Positions 8,399 to 18,084 of a stretch of 64,000 bases of DNA are shown piece after piece. Position numbers and translations under genes: made by a program. Each line of letters starts with the position of its first letter. The stretch's first letter is position 1. Below the pieces are notes generated by a model. That model was not told where the DNA came from. It made no database searches and saw only the letters and a program-made list of their open reading frames with translations. The DNA is from Brachyspira suanatina (lineage in GTDB: Bacteria > Spirochaetota > Brachyspiria > Brachyspirales > Brachyspiraceae): contig NZ_CVLB01000001.1 of assembly GCF_001049755.1 (NCBI RefSeq), positions 976,090 through 1,040,089 of the forward strand. Direction: 5' to 3'.

Positions 8399-8616
8399 AA
8401 TCATTTAGAATGTTTTTTTTTGATAAAGAAAATAGTAAAAGAATAAACGAATATTTTAAATTTGAGAATATAAAGATAGAATTTTTAGAATAGAAATTTA
8501 AATATTGCATAAATTAATTCCATAAATTTTCGTAAACCTATTTCTAATGTAAATGTTTTTCATATAAAAGTCAATATAAAAATATGTAATTTTGTTATAC
8601 TGTATATTGGTATTTG
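8399..8616 (-). repeat. Repeated leader cassette, copy upstream of paralogue 2
   Basis: About 220 bp that recurs upstream of paralogues 3 and 4. Shared landmarks on the plus strand are GAATAAACGAA, GAGAATA, TAGAATTTTTA and AATATTGCATAAATTAATTCC, then the promoter. It forms most of an unusually long 5' leader. The 391-bp gap here holds nothing else apart from the terminator of paralogue 3. Confidence 0.7.
8546..8574 (-). promoter_or_regulatory. Promoter of paralogue 2
   Basis: On the minus strand: TTGACT (8569-8574), a 17-nt spacer, TACATT (8546-8551). The same boxes at the same spacing occur in the two sister cassettes. The start codon lies about 190 nt downstream. Confidence 0.65.
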
Positions 8617-8669
8617 TGTTTTTTTAAATTATATTTTGTATAATTAAACTATATTAGTTTATACAACAA

Positions 8670-8696
8670 TAGGGATATATAAAAATATATCCCCAT
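8670..8696 (-). terminator. Terminator after paralogue 3
   Basis: GGGATATAT and ATATATCCC pair around a short A-rich loop, about 55 nt past the stop of paralogue 3. Sequence and distance match the hairpins behind paralogues 1 and 4, so it was duplicated with the genes. Confidence 0.7.
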
Positions 8697-8749
8697 TGTT
8701 ATAAAACTTTTTCTATACTGAATTATTTGATAGTTTGTTAATTAATAGG

Positions 8750-9427
8750 TTATTGATTTTCTCCGAATTTGAATATATCTAAATGTAAACCTACCTGAAC
8801 GCCTATATCAACAGAAGCTAATTTTCCAGGATAGCTATATCCTTCACCTAATGAAGCTAAGTTGTCTTTTATCTGCATATTTGGTATATCGAAATTAACA
8901 TATAATGCTAAACTTACAAGGAATAAATCTATACCTGTATAAAGTCTTACATAAGGTATAACAGCATTATTGAATCTTGATGAGAAATGTCCTCCGTTTA
9001 ATGCTATATTATTGTTTCCTTCCCAATATTTACCTAAGAAAGGAAATTTAACACCTGCTCCTATACCTAATACAAATAGAGAAGGACTCCATTTAAAATT
9101 AATACCTGTCATAACAGTATCAAATTCATGTGTAAAATTTTGAGAACCTGTTTGAAATTTAAATGTGTCTCTGTACCAACCTACATCTATACCTATAGAT
9201 ACATTGTTATATTTATCTATATCAAAAGTAACTCTAGGGTTGAATATAACACCTACTTCAAATGCTGTTTTAGGACTCAATGAGGCAGTTGGATTTAAAT
9301 TATCATTTTGATATAGGCTAGGAATACTTCCTCCTAATGGGATATAAAGTCCTACACCTAAAGAGTGAGAGTAGGCTAATACCGATGTAATCAGAAATGT
9401 ACTGATTAATATAATACTTTTTTTCAT
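8750..9427 (-). CDS. Outer-membrane beta-barrel-like protein, paralogue 3 of 4
   Basis: A 225-residue protein with a signal peptide (cleavage near AYS, residue 20) followed by a predicted small barrel. It shares YIPLGGSIPSLYQND, GWYRDTFKF, FTHEFDT and the C-terminal HLDIFKFGE with paralogue 4, its closest relative across the whole length. ATG has an AGGAG site on the minus strand. It has its own long leader cassette and terminator, so it looks like a single-gene unit. Function unknown; surface exposure is inferred. Confidence 0.72.
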   Translation of the reverse strand: MKKSIILISTFLITSVLAYSHSLGVGLYIPLGGSIPSLYQNDNLNPTASLSPKTAFEVGVIFNPRVTFDIDKYNNVSIGIDVGWYRDTFKFQTGSQNFTHEFDTVMTGINFKWSPSLFVLGIGAGVKFPFLGKYWEGNNNIALNGGHFSSRFNNAVIPYVRLYTGIDLFLVSLALYVNFDIPNMQIKDNLASLGEGYSYPGKLASVDIGVQVGLHLDIFKFGENQ

Positions 9428-9464
9428 ATTTTTCTCCTTAAAACTAATAAAAATGTTTAGGGAT

Positions 9465-9695
9465 ATGATAGAAACATGAAATAATTTAGAATATTCTTTT
9501 TTGATAAAAAAAATTGTGAAAGAATAAACGAACGTTTTAATTTTGAGAATACAAACGTAGAATTTTTAAAATAGAAATTTAAATATTGCATAAATTAATT
9601 CCATAAAACTTTTCATAAACCTATTTCTAATGTAAATGTTTTTTATATAAAAGTCAATATAAAAATATCTATTTTTATTATACTATGTATTGGTA
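9465..9695 (-). repeat. Repeated leader cassette, copy upstream of paralogue 3
   Basis: Same cassette as at 8399-8616 and 10555-10762, with very high similarity around AATATTGCATAAATTAATTCC and through the promoter. The 390-bp gap between paralogues 3 and 4 consists of this cassette plus the terminator of paralogue 4. Confidence 0.7.
9629..9657 (-). promoter_or_regulatory. Promoter of paralogue 3
   Basis: On the minus strand: TTGACT (9652-9657), a 17-nt spacer, TACATT (9629-9634). The start codon is about 200 nt downstream, giving a long leader. Confidence 0.65.
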
Positions 9696-9756
9696 TAGAT
9701 CTTTTATAATATATTATGTTAATTTTTGTGTGATTAGATTATTGATTATATAAAAA

Positions 9757-9782
9757 TGGGAATATATAAAAATATATCCCCA
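9757..9782 (-). terminator. Terminator after paralogue 4
   Basis: On the minus strand GGGGATATAT pairs with ATATATTCCC, then ATTTTTATA follows. It lies about 40 nt past the stop codon. Confidence 0.7.
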
Positions 9783-9817
9783 ATATGTTATAAAACTTTT
9801 TCGATTATGATGATTTC

Positions 9818-10519
9818 TTAATAATATGTATATGCTTCTTCTTCCGCTTCTTCTCCGAATTTGAATATATCTAAATGAATACCTACCTGAACACCAACAT
9901 CAACAGAGCCTAATTTTCCAGGATATTTATATCCTTCACCTAATGAAGCTAAGTTATCTTTTATCTGATAATATGGTATATCAAAATTAACATATAATGA
10001 TAAGCTTACAAGGAATAAATCTATACCTGTATAAAGTCTTACATAAGGTATAATAGTATTATTAAATCTTGCTGAGAAATTTCCTCCGCTTAATGCTATA
10101 TTATTATTTCCTTCCCAATATTTACCTGTGAAAGGAATTTTAACGCCTCCGCCTATACCTAATTGAAATAGCATAGGATTCCATCTGAAATTAAGGCCCA
10201 TCATAACAGTATCAAATTCATGTGTGAAGTTTTTAGAATCAGTTTGAAATTTAAATGTATCTCTATACCAACCAACGTCTATACCTATAGATACATTATT
10301 ATATTTATTTACTTTAAAAGTAACTCTAGGGTTAAATATAACGCCTACTTCAAATGCTGTTTGAGGACTTATTGAGGCAGTTGGATTTAAATTATCATTT
10401 TGATATAGGCTAGGAATGCTTCCTCCTAATGGTATATAAAGTCCTACACCTAAAGAGTGAGAGTAGGATAATGCCGATATCATCAGAAATAGACTGATTA
10501 GTATAATACTTTTTTTCAT
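9818..10519 (-). CDS. Outer-membrane beta-barrel-like protein, paralogue 4 of 4
   Basis: A 233-residue protein with signal peptide and the family motifs YIPLGGSIPSLYQND, GWYRDTFKF, FTHEFDT and GIGGGVKIPF. It differs from paralogue 3 by scattered substitutions and by an acidic C-terminal tail (EEAEEEAYTYY). As the most promoter-distal repeat unit it has the complete cassette: promoter, about 200-nt leader, gene, terminator. It is the likely template unit for the array. Function unknown; outer-membrane location inferred from the signal peptide and strand pattern. Confidence 0.72.
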   Translation of the reverse strand: MKKSIILISLFLMISALSYSHSLGVGLYIPLGGSIPSLYQNDNLNPTASISPQTAFEVGVIFNPRVTFKVNKYNNVSIGIDVGWYRDTFKFQTDSKNFTHEFDTVMMGLNFRWNPMLFQLGIGGGVKIPFTGKYWEGNNNIALSGGNFSARFNNTIIPYVRLYTGIDLFLVSLSLYVNFDIPYYQIKDNLASLGEGYKYPGKLGSVDVGVQVGIHLDIFKFGEEAEEEAYTYY

Positions 10520-10554
10520 ATTTTCTCCTTAAAACTATTATTTTTAATAATTAT

Positions 10555-10762
10555 GATAGAAACATAAAATAATTTAGAATATTTATTTTAGATAAATAAA
10601 ATGATAAAAGAATAAACGAATGTTTAAAATTTGAGAATACAAATATAGAATTTTTAAAATAGAAATTTAAATATTGCATAAATTAATTCCATGAAACTTT
10701 CATAAGCCTTATCTTAAGGTAAATGTTTTTTATATAAAAGTCAATATGAAAATATCTAATTT
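10555..10762 (-). repeat. Repeated leader cassette, copy upstream of paralogue 4
   Basis: Third copy of the leader cassette, ending at the 3' end of the Kdo transferase gene. Main differences are in the -10 region (TACCTT instead of TACATT). Confidence 0.7.
10716..10744 (-). promoter_or_regulatory. Promoter of paralogue 4
   Basis: On the minus strand: TTGACT (10739-10744), a 17-nt spacer, TACCTT (10716-10721). Confidence 0.6.
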
Positions 10763-10763
10763 G

Positions 10764-12026
10764 TTATACTATACCCTGATATTTATTTATGATATCTATA
10801 GTTTTTTTGGAAGCACCGTTATTTTGTATGAGTAAATTATATGCTTTATCTGCTAAACTATTTCGAAGCTCTTCATTTTGATATGCTTCTTTTATTGTAT
10901 CAGCTAATTTTTCTTTATCATTGCAAGTGAGTACAGCTTCTTTCATATACTCATATATTTCAATAAAATTATACATATACTTTCCAACTATAACCGGCTT
11001 TTTAAAATAAATAGCTTCTAATATATTATGTCCGCCCATAGTTCCCATAAAAGTACCGCCCATTATAACTAAGTCAGAAAGTTTATACCAATTCAATAAT
11101 TCACCTATTGTATTTATTATTATTCCGTCTTCAGATGTTTTATCATAATCAGTATAAAGAGGCATTTCATAATCTAATTTATTAGCTAATTTTTGTATAT
11201 CTTCGCCTCTTGTTATATCTCTTGGTACTATAACTATATATACTTTATCTTTAATTCCTAAATCATTTATAGCTTTTAATATAAGTTCTTCTTCTCCTGG
11301 ATGTGTGCTTCCTGCTGTTATAACAAATTTATTTACAGGGATCATATTTTCTAAATCATCTATCTTTTTTTCATCTACATAATAATTGATATCATATTTT
11401 AAATTTCCTGTAACAGTTATAAGAGATTCAGGCATTCCTATGTATATCATATTTTTTTTATCAATATTGCTCTGTGCCAATATTTTAGTGTACATATTGA
11501 AATAAGGCTTGAAAAAGAATTTAAAGTTTTTATATCCTTTTATTTCCTTTTTACCTATCCTTCCATTAATCATATATAGGGGTATAAGTTTTTTATGAAG
11601 TGAATATATCAGAGTAGGCCATATTTCTATTTCTGCTATCATTACATATTCAGGTGAAATTAAATTTATAAGTTTATTAATCATATGAGGATAATCTAAA
11701 GTAAGATAAAATAGTTCTACTTTATCTCCATAATTCTTTTTAGCTATATCATATCCTCCGACTGTAGTGGTAGATAAATAAATTGTGTAGCCTTTTTCTA
11801 TTAAAGTAAATACTATTTCTCTAACTGCTACTATTTCTCCAACACTTACAGCATGTATCCATACAGCATTCTTATTGTTTTCTTTTGGATATATGAAACC
11901 TAATCTTGATAAGGCCCCTTTTCTAATACTTTTATTGAAGATCATCATAATGGAAAAAACTATAAATATTACAGGATAAAAAATGTATCCGAATATTGTG
12001 TATACAGACATTAAAAATTTCTGCAT
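10764..12026 (-). CDS. waaA: 3-deoxy-D-manno-octulosonic acid (Kdo) transferase
   Basis: Transfers Kdo to the lipid A precursor at the inner membrane during lipooligosaccharide synthesis. The 420-residue length fits. An N-terminal membrane anchor (about residues 9-28) is followed by the GT30-type block WIHAVSVGEI near residue 57, then STTTVGG and AEIEIWPTLI. The C-terminal donor-binding half contains AGSTHPGEEE and VIMGGTFMGTMGGHNILEA. It follows a small membrane-protein gene by 17 nt. No other lipid A genes are nearby. Family assignment is firm; whether one or two Kdo units are added cannot be told. Confidence 0.93.
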   Translation of the reverse strand: MQKFLMSVYTIFGYIFYPVIFIVFSIMMIFNKSIRKGALSRLGFIYPKENNKNAVWIHAVSVGEIVAVREIVFTLIEKGYTIYLSTTTVGGYDIAKKNYGDKVELFYLTLDYPHMINKLINLISPEYVMIAEIEIWPTLIYSLHKKLIPLYMINGRIGKKEIKGYKNFKFFFKPYFNMYTKILAQSNIDKKNMIYIGMPESLITVTGNLKYDINYYVDEKKIDDLENMIPVNKFVITAGSTHPGEEELILKAINDLGIKDKVYIVIVPRDITRGEDIQKLANKLDYEMPLYTDYDKTSEDGIIINTIGELLNWYKLSDLVIMGGTFMGTMGGHNILEAIYFKKPVIVGKYMYNFIEIYEYMKEAVLTCNDKEKLADTIKEAYQNEELRNSLADKAYNLLIQNNGASKKTIDIINKYQGIV

Positions 12027-12043
12027 ATATTATTTCCTTTAAA

Positions 12044-12328
12044 TTATAAAATAGCCGCTAAAGTCATTATAATAATAATTAAGTATACAATAAAAGAAAT
12101 TCCTGCCTTTACTAAAGCATGATGTTTTCTTGTACCCCATTCACATTTGAAATATATTACTATAAATGAAATAAATAATAATATCTCAATAGCATTTACT
12201 ATGATAAATATTGCTTCATATATTCCTGTTTTTATATTATTATGCTCTATTATATAGAAAGCTGCTATAGGGAAAAGCATAAATATAGACGCATTTACTA
12301 TTCTATGTATTAAAATATATTTATTCAT
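12044..12328 (-). CDS. Small hypothetical membrane protein
   Basis: A 94-residue protein with three hydrophobic segments (about residues 4-26, 35-60 and 70-93) and the short polar loop CEWGTRKHHALVKAG between the last two. I do not recognise the family. It precedes the Kdo transferase gene by 17 nt in the same direction. Its start codon lies only 7 nt after a strong -10 box and lacks a ribosome-binding sequence, so its mRNA may be leaderless. Confidence 0.6.
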   Translation of the reverse strand: MNKYILIHRIVNASIFMLFPIAAFYIIEHNNIKTGIYEAIFIIVNAIEILLFISFIVIYFKCEWGTRKHHALVKAGISFIVYLIIIIMTLAAIL

Positions 12329-12335
12329 AGCTTAA

Positions 12336-12363
12336 ATTATACTAAAATATATATAATTGTCAA
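12336..12363 (-). promoter_or_regulatory. Promoter giving a possible leaderless transcript
   Basis: On the minus strand: TTGACA (12358-12363), a 16-nt spacer, TATAAT (12336-12341), then 7 nt and the ATG at 12328. Both boxes are perfect consensus, and transcription would start at or next to the start codon. Confidence 0.65.
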
Positions 12364-12411
12364 AGTAAATTTTCAATTTTTAAATCTAATTAACTTTTTA
12401 ATGTTATAATA

Positions 12412-14025
12412 TTATAAAGTATTTGATTTGTTAATCTTTATTCTTATTAATATACCTGCAAATATTATCATAAACGTTGCAAATATTGCATAATATAAAT
12501 TTAAGTTTAATTCATATTTTAGGAAATGTATATTGCTGAATTTATTTGCCAATTCTATTAAAGTATAAGAAAAAAATTCTGACGTTTTGGAAGGAAAAAC
12601 TGATAATGGTTCATATATTTGATATGTTATTATTGTTATTAATGATGATGAGAGTATTATAAAAGATATAGGTACAGCAAATATATTTGATATTAGAGAT
12701 GTAATATTTAATATTGAAAAATGATATATGCTTAGCGGAAGAACAGTTATTAGTGCAAATATATTTATAGATAAAAATGCTAATAGTTTTATAGAAATAT
12801 TTTTTATTAAGTTTGTAATTTTATTATTTGTATTTATATTCTTTATGTTTTTAATTATATAAAAATTGAATATTGGATAATAAATAATTATTCCTAAAGT
12901 TGCTAAAAATGAAAATTGAAAACTTATATCTTTAATTGAATTTGGATTTAACAGTAATATAATTAAAGCAGATAAAAATAATGCATTAATAGAATTTCTG
13001 TTTCTGTCAAAATAATATGATATAAGCAGACAAAAAAACATTATGCTTGCTCTTATTATGGAAACTGAAAACAATGTTATAGGCGGATATATTATTATGG
13101 TTATGATTGTTGATATTAATATCCTTTTATAAAAGTTTATAGGAAAGAATGATAGTATTAAAAATAAAATTGAAAGTATCATCGAAATATGGAGACCTGA
13201 TATAGAAAGTATATGAGATATTCCAGCATCTATAAAGTATTGTCTTATATGATATGGTATTATGTTTTTATCTCCTATCATTATTCCTTGTGCTATGGAG
13301 TAGGGTATAGCTTCCATATTCGAGCCTAATGATTTTTTTATTATGTTTCTTATTTTTGTAGAATGAGCATTTATATAATTAATAATAGAAAATCCGTTTT
13401 TTTGAATAACAAAATTATTATATCTGTATATACTTGCAGCGCCGTAAAGCATTCTGTCTGATAAAACTTCTATTATTATTTTAGAATTATAAATGTCATC
13501 GTTAGTTAATATATTTTTGTATAAATTTATTTTTGATGATACTGTTATTTCATCGTTAATGAATAATGTTTTTAATGAATCATTATAAAGTCTTATATTT
13601 CCTGCATAATCATACCAATTAGTACCGTCATAAACTTTATTCACATAAGCAATGTATCTTTCTCTAAAACCAACAACTCCGTCATAAGATAATATTTTTG
13701 CATTGTATGCTTCTATTGGCTTATCAAAATTATTAAGAGGATTTTTTAATATATTATAGTACCTAATAATTGTATAGCTATATCCTATAAATAAACATGA
13801 AAATATAAGCGACATTATAGAAATATTTAATTTATTTTTTAATGCTGATATTATTGATAAAATTATAAGTATCAAAGCTATTATAATAGAAATATGAAGA
13901 AATTTATTAGTTTTGAATGCTATTGCTGTACCAACTGCAAATGATAATGTAATGTATATTATATATGTGAGAGGATATAGGAAAAAAATTTTATTATAAT
14001 TTTTAATCTCTTTTAACGATTCCAT
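12412..14025 (-). CDS. ComEC/Rec2-family protein without the C-terminal hydrolase domain
   Basis: A 537-residue polytopic membrane protein. The N-terminus has three hydrophobic segments and a beta-rich OB-like region (about residues 85-175). The conserved Competence domain follows, with AGISHILSISGLHISM near residues 268-283 and many membrane helices to the end. ComEC moves single-stranded DNA across the inner membrane during uptake. Full-length members carry a metallo-beta-lactamase-like domain of about 200-250 residues at the C-terminus; here the protein stops after the last membrane helices. The start overlaps the end of the TetR gene by 23 nt, so the two are coupled. Whether DNA uptake still occurs is open. 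Confidence 0.85.
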   Translation of the reverse strand: MESLKEIKNYNKIFFLYPLTYIIYITLSFAVGTAIAFKTNKFLHISIIIALILIILSIISALKNKLNISIMSLIFSCLFIGYSYTIIRYYNILKNPLNNFDKPIEAYNAKILSYDGVVGFRERYIAYVNKVYDGTNWYDYAGNIRLYNDSLKTLFINDEITVSSKINLYKNILTNDDIYNSKIIIEVLSDRMLYGAASIYRYNNFVIQKNGFSIINYINAHSTKIRNIIKKSLGSNMEAIPYSIAQGIMIGDKNIIPYHIRQYFIDAGISHILSISGLHISMILSILFLILSFFPINFYKRILISTIITIIIYPPITLFSVSIIRASIMFFCLLISYYFDRNRNSINALFLSALIILLLNPNSIKDISFQFSFLATLGIIIYYPIFNFYIIKNIKNINTNNKITNLIKNISIKLLAFLSINIFALITVLPLSIYHFSILNITSLISNIFAVPISFIILSSSLITIITYQIYEPLSVFPSKTSEFFSYTLIELANKFSNIHFLKYELNLNLYYAIFATFMIIFAGILIRIKINKSNTL

Positions 14026-14572
14026 AGAAAATAATATTTATAATAGTATCTAAATCTTTTTCATAAAGCTCTGAATTTTTATTTTTAGCCCATTCTAATT
14101 CAAAACCTTTTATTATGGCGAGAATAGCTTCAGTGGCAAGTCTTAAATCTATATTGAATAAACCTTTTTTTACTCCGCTTCTTAATATCATTTTTATAGT
14201 ATTATATTCTTCTTTATGATATTGTGCTCTCATATGTTCTATAAGAGTGAAGTCTTCAAATATTTCGCTGTGAAGTGCTTCATAAAGATTGGCAAGTTTT
14301 ATATAACCTTTTTGTCTCGTGAGAATGTATGCTCTCAATTTTGCTTCTGCGGTATCTTCTTTTTTTATTGCTTCATATAATTCTTTTTTTAGGTCATTGG
14401 CTTCATTTTCTGCTATGGCAAAAAATATTTCTTCTTTACTTTTGAAATAATGATAAATACTGCTTTTGGATTTATGTACCATCAATGCTATATCACTCAT
14501 AGATGCTTTTTTGAATCCGTACTTTTTAAATAGTCGTTTTCCAGCATTTACTATCTGTTCCCGAGGAGTCAT
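14003..14572 (-). CDS. TetR-family transcriptional regulator
   Basis: A 189-residue protein of typical TetR size. Residues 1-50 form the DNA-binding domain: IVNAGKRLFKKYGFKKAS, then the helix-turn-helix MSDIALMVHKSKSSIYHYF with the usual KSKEEIF after it. The rest is the all-helical ligand-binding and dimer domain, with no recognisable ligand signature. It is the first gene of the minus-strand cluster and overlaps the ComEC-type gene, so it may regulate its own operon. The promoter at 14603-14630 faces a promoter for the divergent gene at 14811. Confidence 0.9.
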   Translation of the reverse strand: MTPREQIVNAGKRLFKKYGFKKASMSDIALMVHKSKSSIYHYFKSKEEIFFAIAENEANDLKKELYEAIKKEDTAEAKLRAYILTRQKGYIKLANLYEALHSEIFEDFTLIEHMRAQYHKEEYNTIKMILRSGVKKGLFNIDLRLATEAILAIIKGFELEWAKNKNSELYEKDLDTIINIIFYGIVKRD

Positions 14573-14602
14573 TTTCTCAACCTTTAACCCATATTTAATT
14601 AT

Positions 14603-14630
14603 ATTATATACTCTATTTTTTATTTGTCAA
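14603..14630 (-). promoter_or_regulatory. Promoter of the TetR-comEC cluster
   Basis: On the minus strand: TTGACA (14625-14630), a 16-nt spacer, TATAAT (14603-14608), about 30 nt before the TetR start. Confidence 0.65.
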
Positions 14631-14775
14631 AGTTTATTAAAAATTAAAGAACATTAATAGTATGTATATATGAAAAATATTTTTAATTATAGTATTTTAT
14701 TAAATAAATTTTTATTATAAAATGTTATATTATTAATATAATTATAAAGTAATTTTTTTATTATATATATTAATG

Positions 14776-14804
14776 TTGATGTATAAAGATTTTTATGTTA
14801 ATAT
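14776..14804 (+). promoter_or_regulatory. Promoter of the Fic-like gene, possible leaderless start
   Basis: TTGATG (14776-14781), a 17-nt spacer, TAATAT (14799-14804), then 6 nt to the ATG at 14811. There is no Shine-Dalgarno sequence. Confidence 0.5.
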
Positions 14805-14810
14805 AGAAAT

Positions 14811-15746
14811 ATGTGCAATAAGTTTGATACAAATATGTTTGATGATATTGATGTTTTAAAAGAACTTTCAAAAACTTGGCATGCTTATTATAATTTTAGA
14901 ATGTCTTGTATTTCATTGAAAAATTCAGAATATCTTTTAAGTATATTATCATTGATATTAAATCCTGCAAATCATTATGAATATAAAGATATTGGTATGA
15001 TATCATATGGTATTTTAGAAGAATATCATTCTAAACATAAAGAATTTAGTATATTAAAAGAATTTTTAAATAGCGAATATAATTCTGAAATTTTATCAAG
15101 AATAGTAAGTTTATTAGAAGGAACAGATATTGTTATTGATAAAACTTATGACGAAGATATTAATTATATAGATAGTTTAGATTTAGATCCTATTTTTAAA
15201 TTATTAGTTTATCAAAAAGTATCTTATGAATATGTTAAAAATTATCAGAGCAGTTTTATAATATGCCGTGTTATATTTAATATATATTCATATAAATTAA
15301 AATTGTTGGATACTCCAATATTGTATCCATATCAATTTTTTGAAGCTAGTATGAATAGCACATCAGATAAAGAATCTATAATAAGATATTTAAAGTTTTT
15401 AAGAGGAATATGTTTATATGCGGTAGATACTATTAGTTTTGTACATAAGAATTTATTAGTATTAAAAAATAAATTACTGCTTAATAAAAATTTTAAGAAA
15501 TTAACAGATTCTAATGTATTTTCTATTATATTTATTACTCCTTATGTAAGGATAGTTGATTTAATGGAGATGTTTGGATGGAAAAGAGATAAAGCTGCTA
15601 GATTATTATCAAAGTTAAGGGAAGAAGGATTATTTAGCGAAACTAAAGTAAAAAAAGAGAAAATATTTGTAAATAAATATATAATAGGGTTATTTGAGTC
15701 AGGAGAAAATGAAAAACCAGAAGAGTTTTTGGATAAGTTTATATAA
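14811..15746 (+). CDS. Winged-helix protein resembling a degenerate Fic protein
   Basis: A 311-residue, mostly helical soluble protein. Residues about 234-296 look like a C-terminal winged helix (VRIVDLMEMFGWKRDKAARL, then LREEGLF), as found at the end of many Fic proteins. Residues 144-178, ending LDTPILYPYQFFEAS, resemble the stretch that follows the Fic active site (PILYLSDYFE in many members). The catalytic HPFxxGNGR motif that should come just before is absent; NYQSSFIICR occupies that place. If the relation is real, the protein cannot transfer AMP and would act as a regulator. The alternative is an unrelated helical DNA-binding protein. The coding frame is firm; the Fic link is inference. 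Confidence 0.55.
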   Translation: MCNKFDTNMFDDIDVLKELSKTWHAYYNFRMSCISLKNSEYLLSILSLILNPANHYEYKDIGMISYGILEEYHSKHKEFSILKEFLNSEYNSEILSRIVSLLEGTDIVIDKTYDEDINYIDSLDLDPIFKLLVYQKVSYEYVKNYQSSFIICRVIFNIYSYKLKLLDTPILYPYQFFEASMNSTSDKESIIRYLKFLRGICLYAVDTISFVHKNLLVLKNKLLLNKNFKKLTDSNVFSIIFITPYVRIVDLMEMFGWKRDKAARLLSKLREEGLFSETKVKKEKIFVNKYIIGLFESGENEKPEEFLDKFI

Positions 15747-15805
15747 AAGTGCTTGACATTTTTCTAAAAACATGTAAAATGCTTTAATATTTAATAATTA
15801 GACAT

Positions 15806-15878
15806 CGCGGGGTGGAGCAGTTGGTAGCTCGTTGGGCTCATAACCCAAAGGCCGTAGGTTCAAGTCCTGCCCCCGCTA
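15806..15878 (+). tRNA. Initiator tRNA-fMet (anticodon CAT)
   Basis: A full cloverleaf folds: acceptor CGCGGGG with CCCCGC, D arm GAGC/GCTC, anticodon arm TTGGG-CTCATAA-CCCAA, and T arm with GTTCAAG. Two initiator hallmarks are visible: the first base pair is broken (C1 opposite T72), and the anticodon stem has three successive G-C pairs. CCA is not encoded. Confidence 0.95.
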
Positions 15879-15907
15879 ATAGCCAATAATAAAGGCTTAT
15901 TTATTTT

Positions 15908-15981
15908 GGCGGCGTGGCTCAGGTGGTTAGAGCATGCGGCTCATATCCGCAGTGTCAGGGGTTCAAGTCCCTTCGCCGCTA
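15908..15981 (+). tRNA. Elongator tRNA-Met (anticodon CAT)
   Basis: Cloverleaf: acceptor GGCGGCG with CGCCGCT (G-T first pair), D arm GCTC/GAGC, anticodon arm TGCGG-CTCATAT-CCGCA and T arm with GGTTCAAGTCC. The acceptor sequence is close to known elongator Met tRNAs of other bacteria. A lysidine-modified tRNA-Ile shares the CAT anticodon and is the alternative. It lies 29 nt after the initiator tRNA and 29 nt before rpsU; CCA is not encoded. Confidence 0.9.
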
Positions 15982-16010
15982 ATAATTTTATAAAAAGGCA
16001 GGTGAGTGAA

Positions 16011-16220
16011 TTGGTAAGAGTATTCGCTAATGAAGGCGAACCAGTAGAAAGCGTTATTAAAAGATTCCGTAGAGCTTGTGAAAATGAAGGCATATTGCAG
16101 GATCTTAAAGAAAAACAATTCTATAAAAAACCTTCTCTTGAGAAAAAACTTCAGAGAGAGAAAGCTCTTAAGAGAATGAAAAGAAAAATCAAAAAAGAAC
16201 GCAGACTTGGTTTGTTATAA
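16011..16220 (+). CDS. rpsU: 30S ribosomal protein S21
   Basis: A small basic protein of the ribosomal small subunit: ANEGEPVESVIKRFRRACE, then a Lys/Arg-rich tail. I start at the TTG at 16011, giving 69 residues, because AGGTGA, a perfect match to the ribosomal anti-Shine-Dalgarno, lies 5 nt upstream. The distance from this start to the conserved EP motif also equals that in other S21 proteins. A GTG at 16002 is the alternative and would add three residues. The frame stays open further upstream through the tRNA, which is not coding. A strong terminator follows. Confidence 0.9.
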   Translation: MVRVFANEGEPVESVIKRFRRACENEGILQDLKEKQFYKKPSLEKKLQREKALKRMKRKIKKERRLGLL

Positions 16221-16237
16221 TTCATCTGTTTTTATTT

Positions 16238-16272
16238 AAAGCATTGATATCTAGTATCAGTGCTTTTTTTTA
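16238..16272 (+). terminator. Terminator after rpsU
   Basis: AAAGCATTGATA pairs with TATCAGTGCTTT (one G-T pair) around a 5-nt loop and is followed by a T run. Confidence 0.85.
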
Positions 16273-16291
16273 ATCTAATTGACATATATAC

Positions 16292-16320
16292 TTGAAAATA
16301 TTTGTTATTTAATGTATAAT
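16292..16320 (+). promoter_or_regulatory. Promoter of groEL
   Basis: TTGAAA (16292-16297), a 17-nt spacer, TATAAT (16315-16320), leaving a leader of about 75 nt. No CIRCE inverted repeat (TTAGCACTC / GAGTGCTAA) is present, so HrcA control is not supported. Confidence 0.65.
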
Positions 16321-16370
16321 TTTCACAATTTTAAAATGAAATAATTTTAAAAGTTCAATAATGATAATAA

Positions 16371-18035
<1,665 letters not shown>

Positions 18036-18084
18036 TAAATAGCCTATATAGAGAAAATATAAATTATAGTAATTAAGTTTATAT

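Noticed and set aside
15908..15981. Lysidine-type tRNA-Ile reading of the CAT anticodon
   Set aside because: The acceptor stem GGCGGCG/CGCCGCT and the overall match resemble elongator Met tRNAs more closely; not fully excluded.
15906..16010. Upstream extension of the rpsU frame through the tRNA
   Set aside because: The frame is open by chance across tRNA-Met; the S21 family starts near 16011 and the ribosome site lies just before that.
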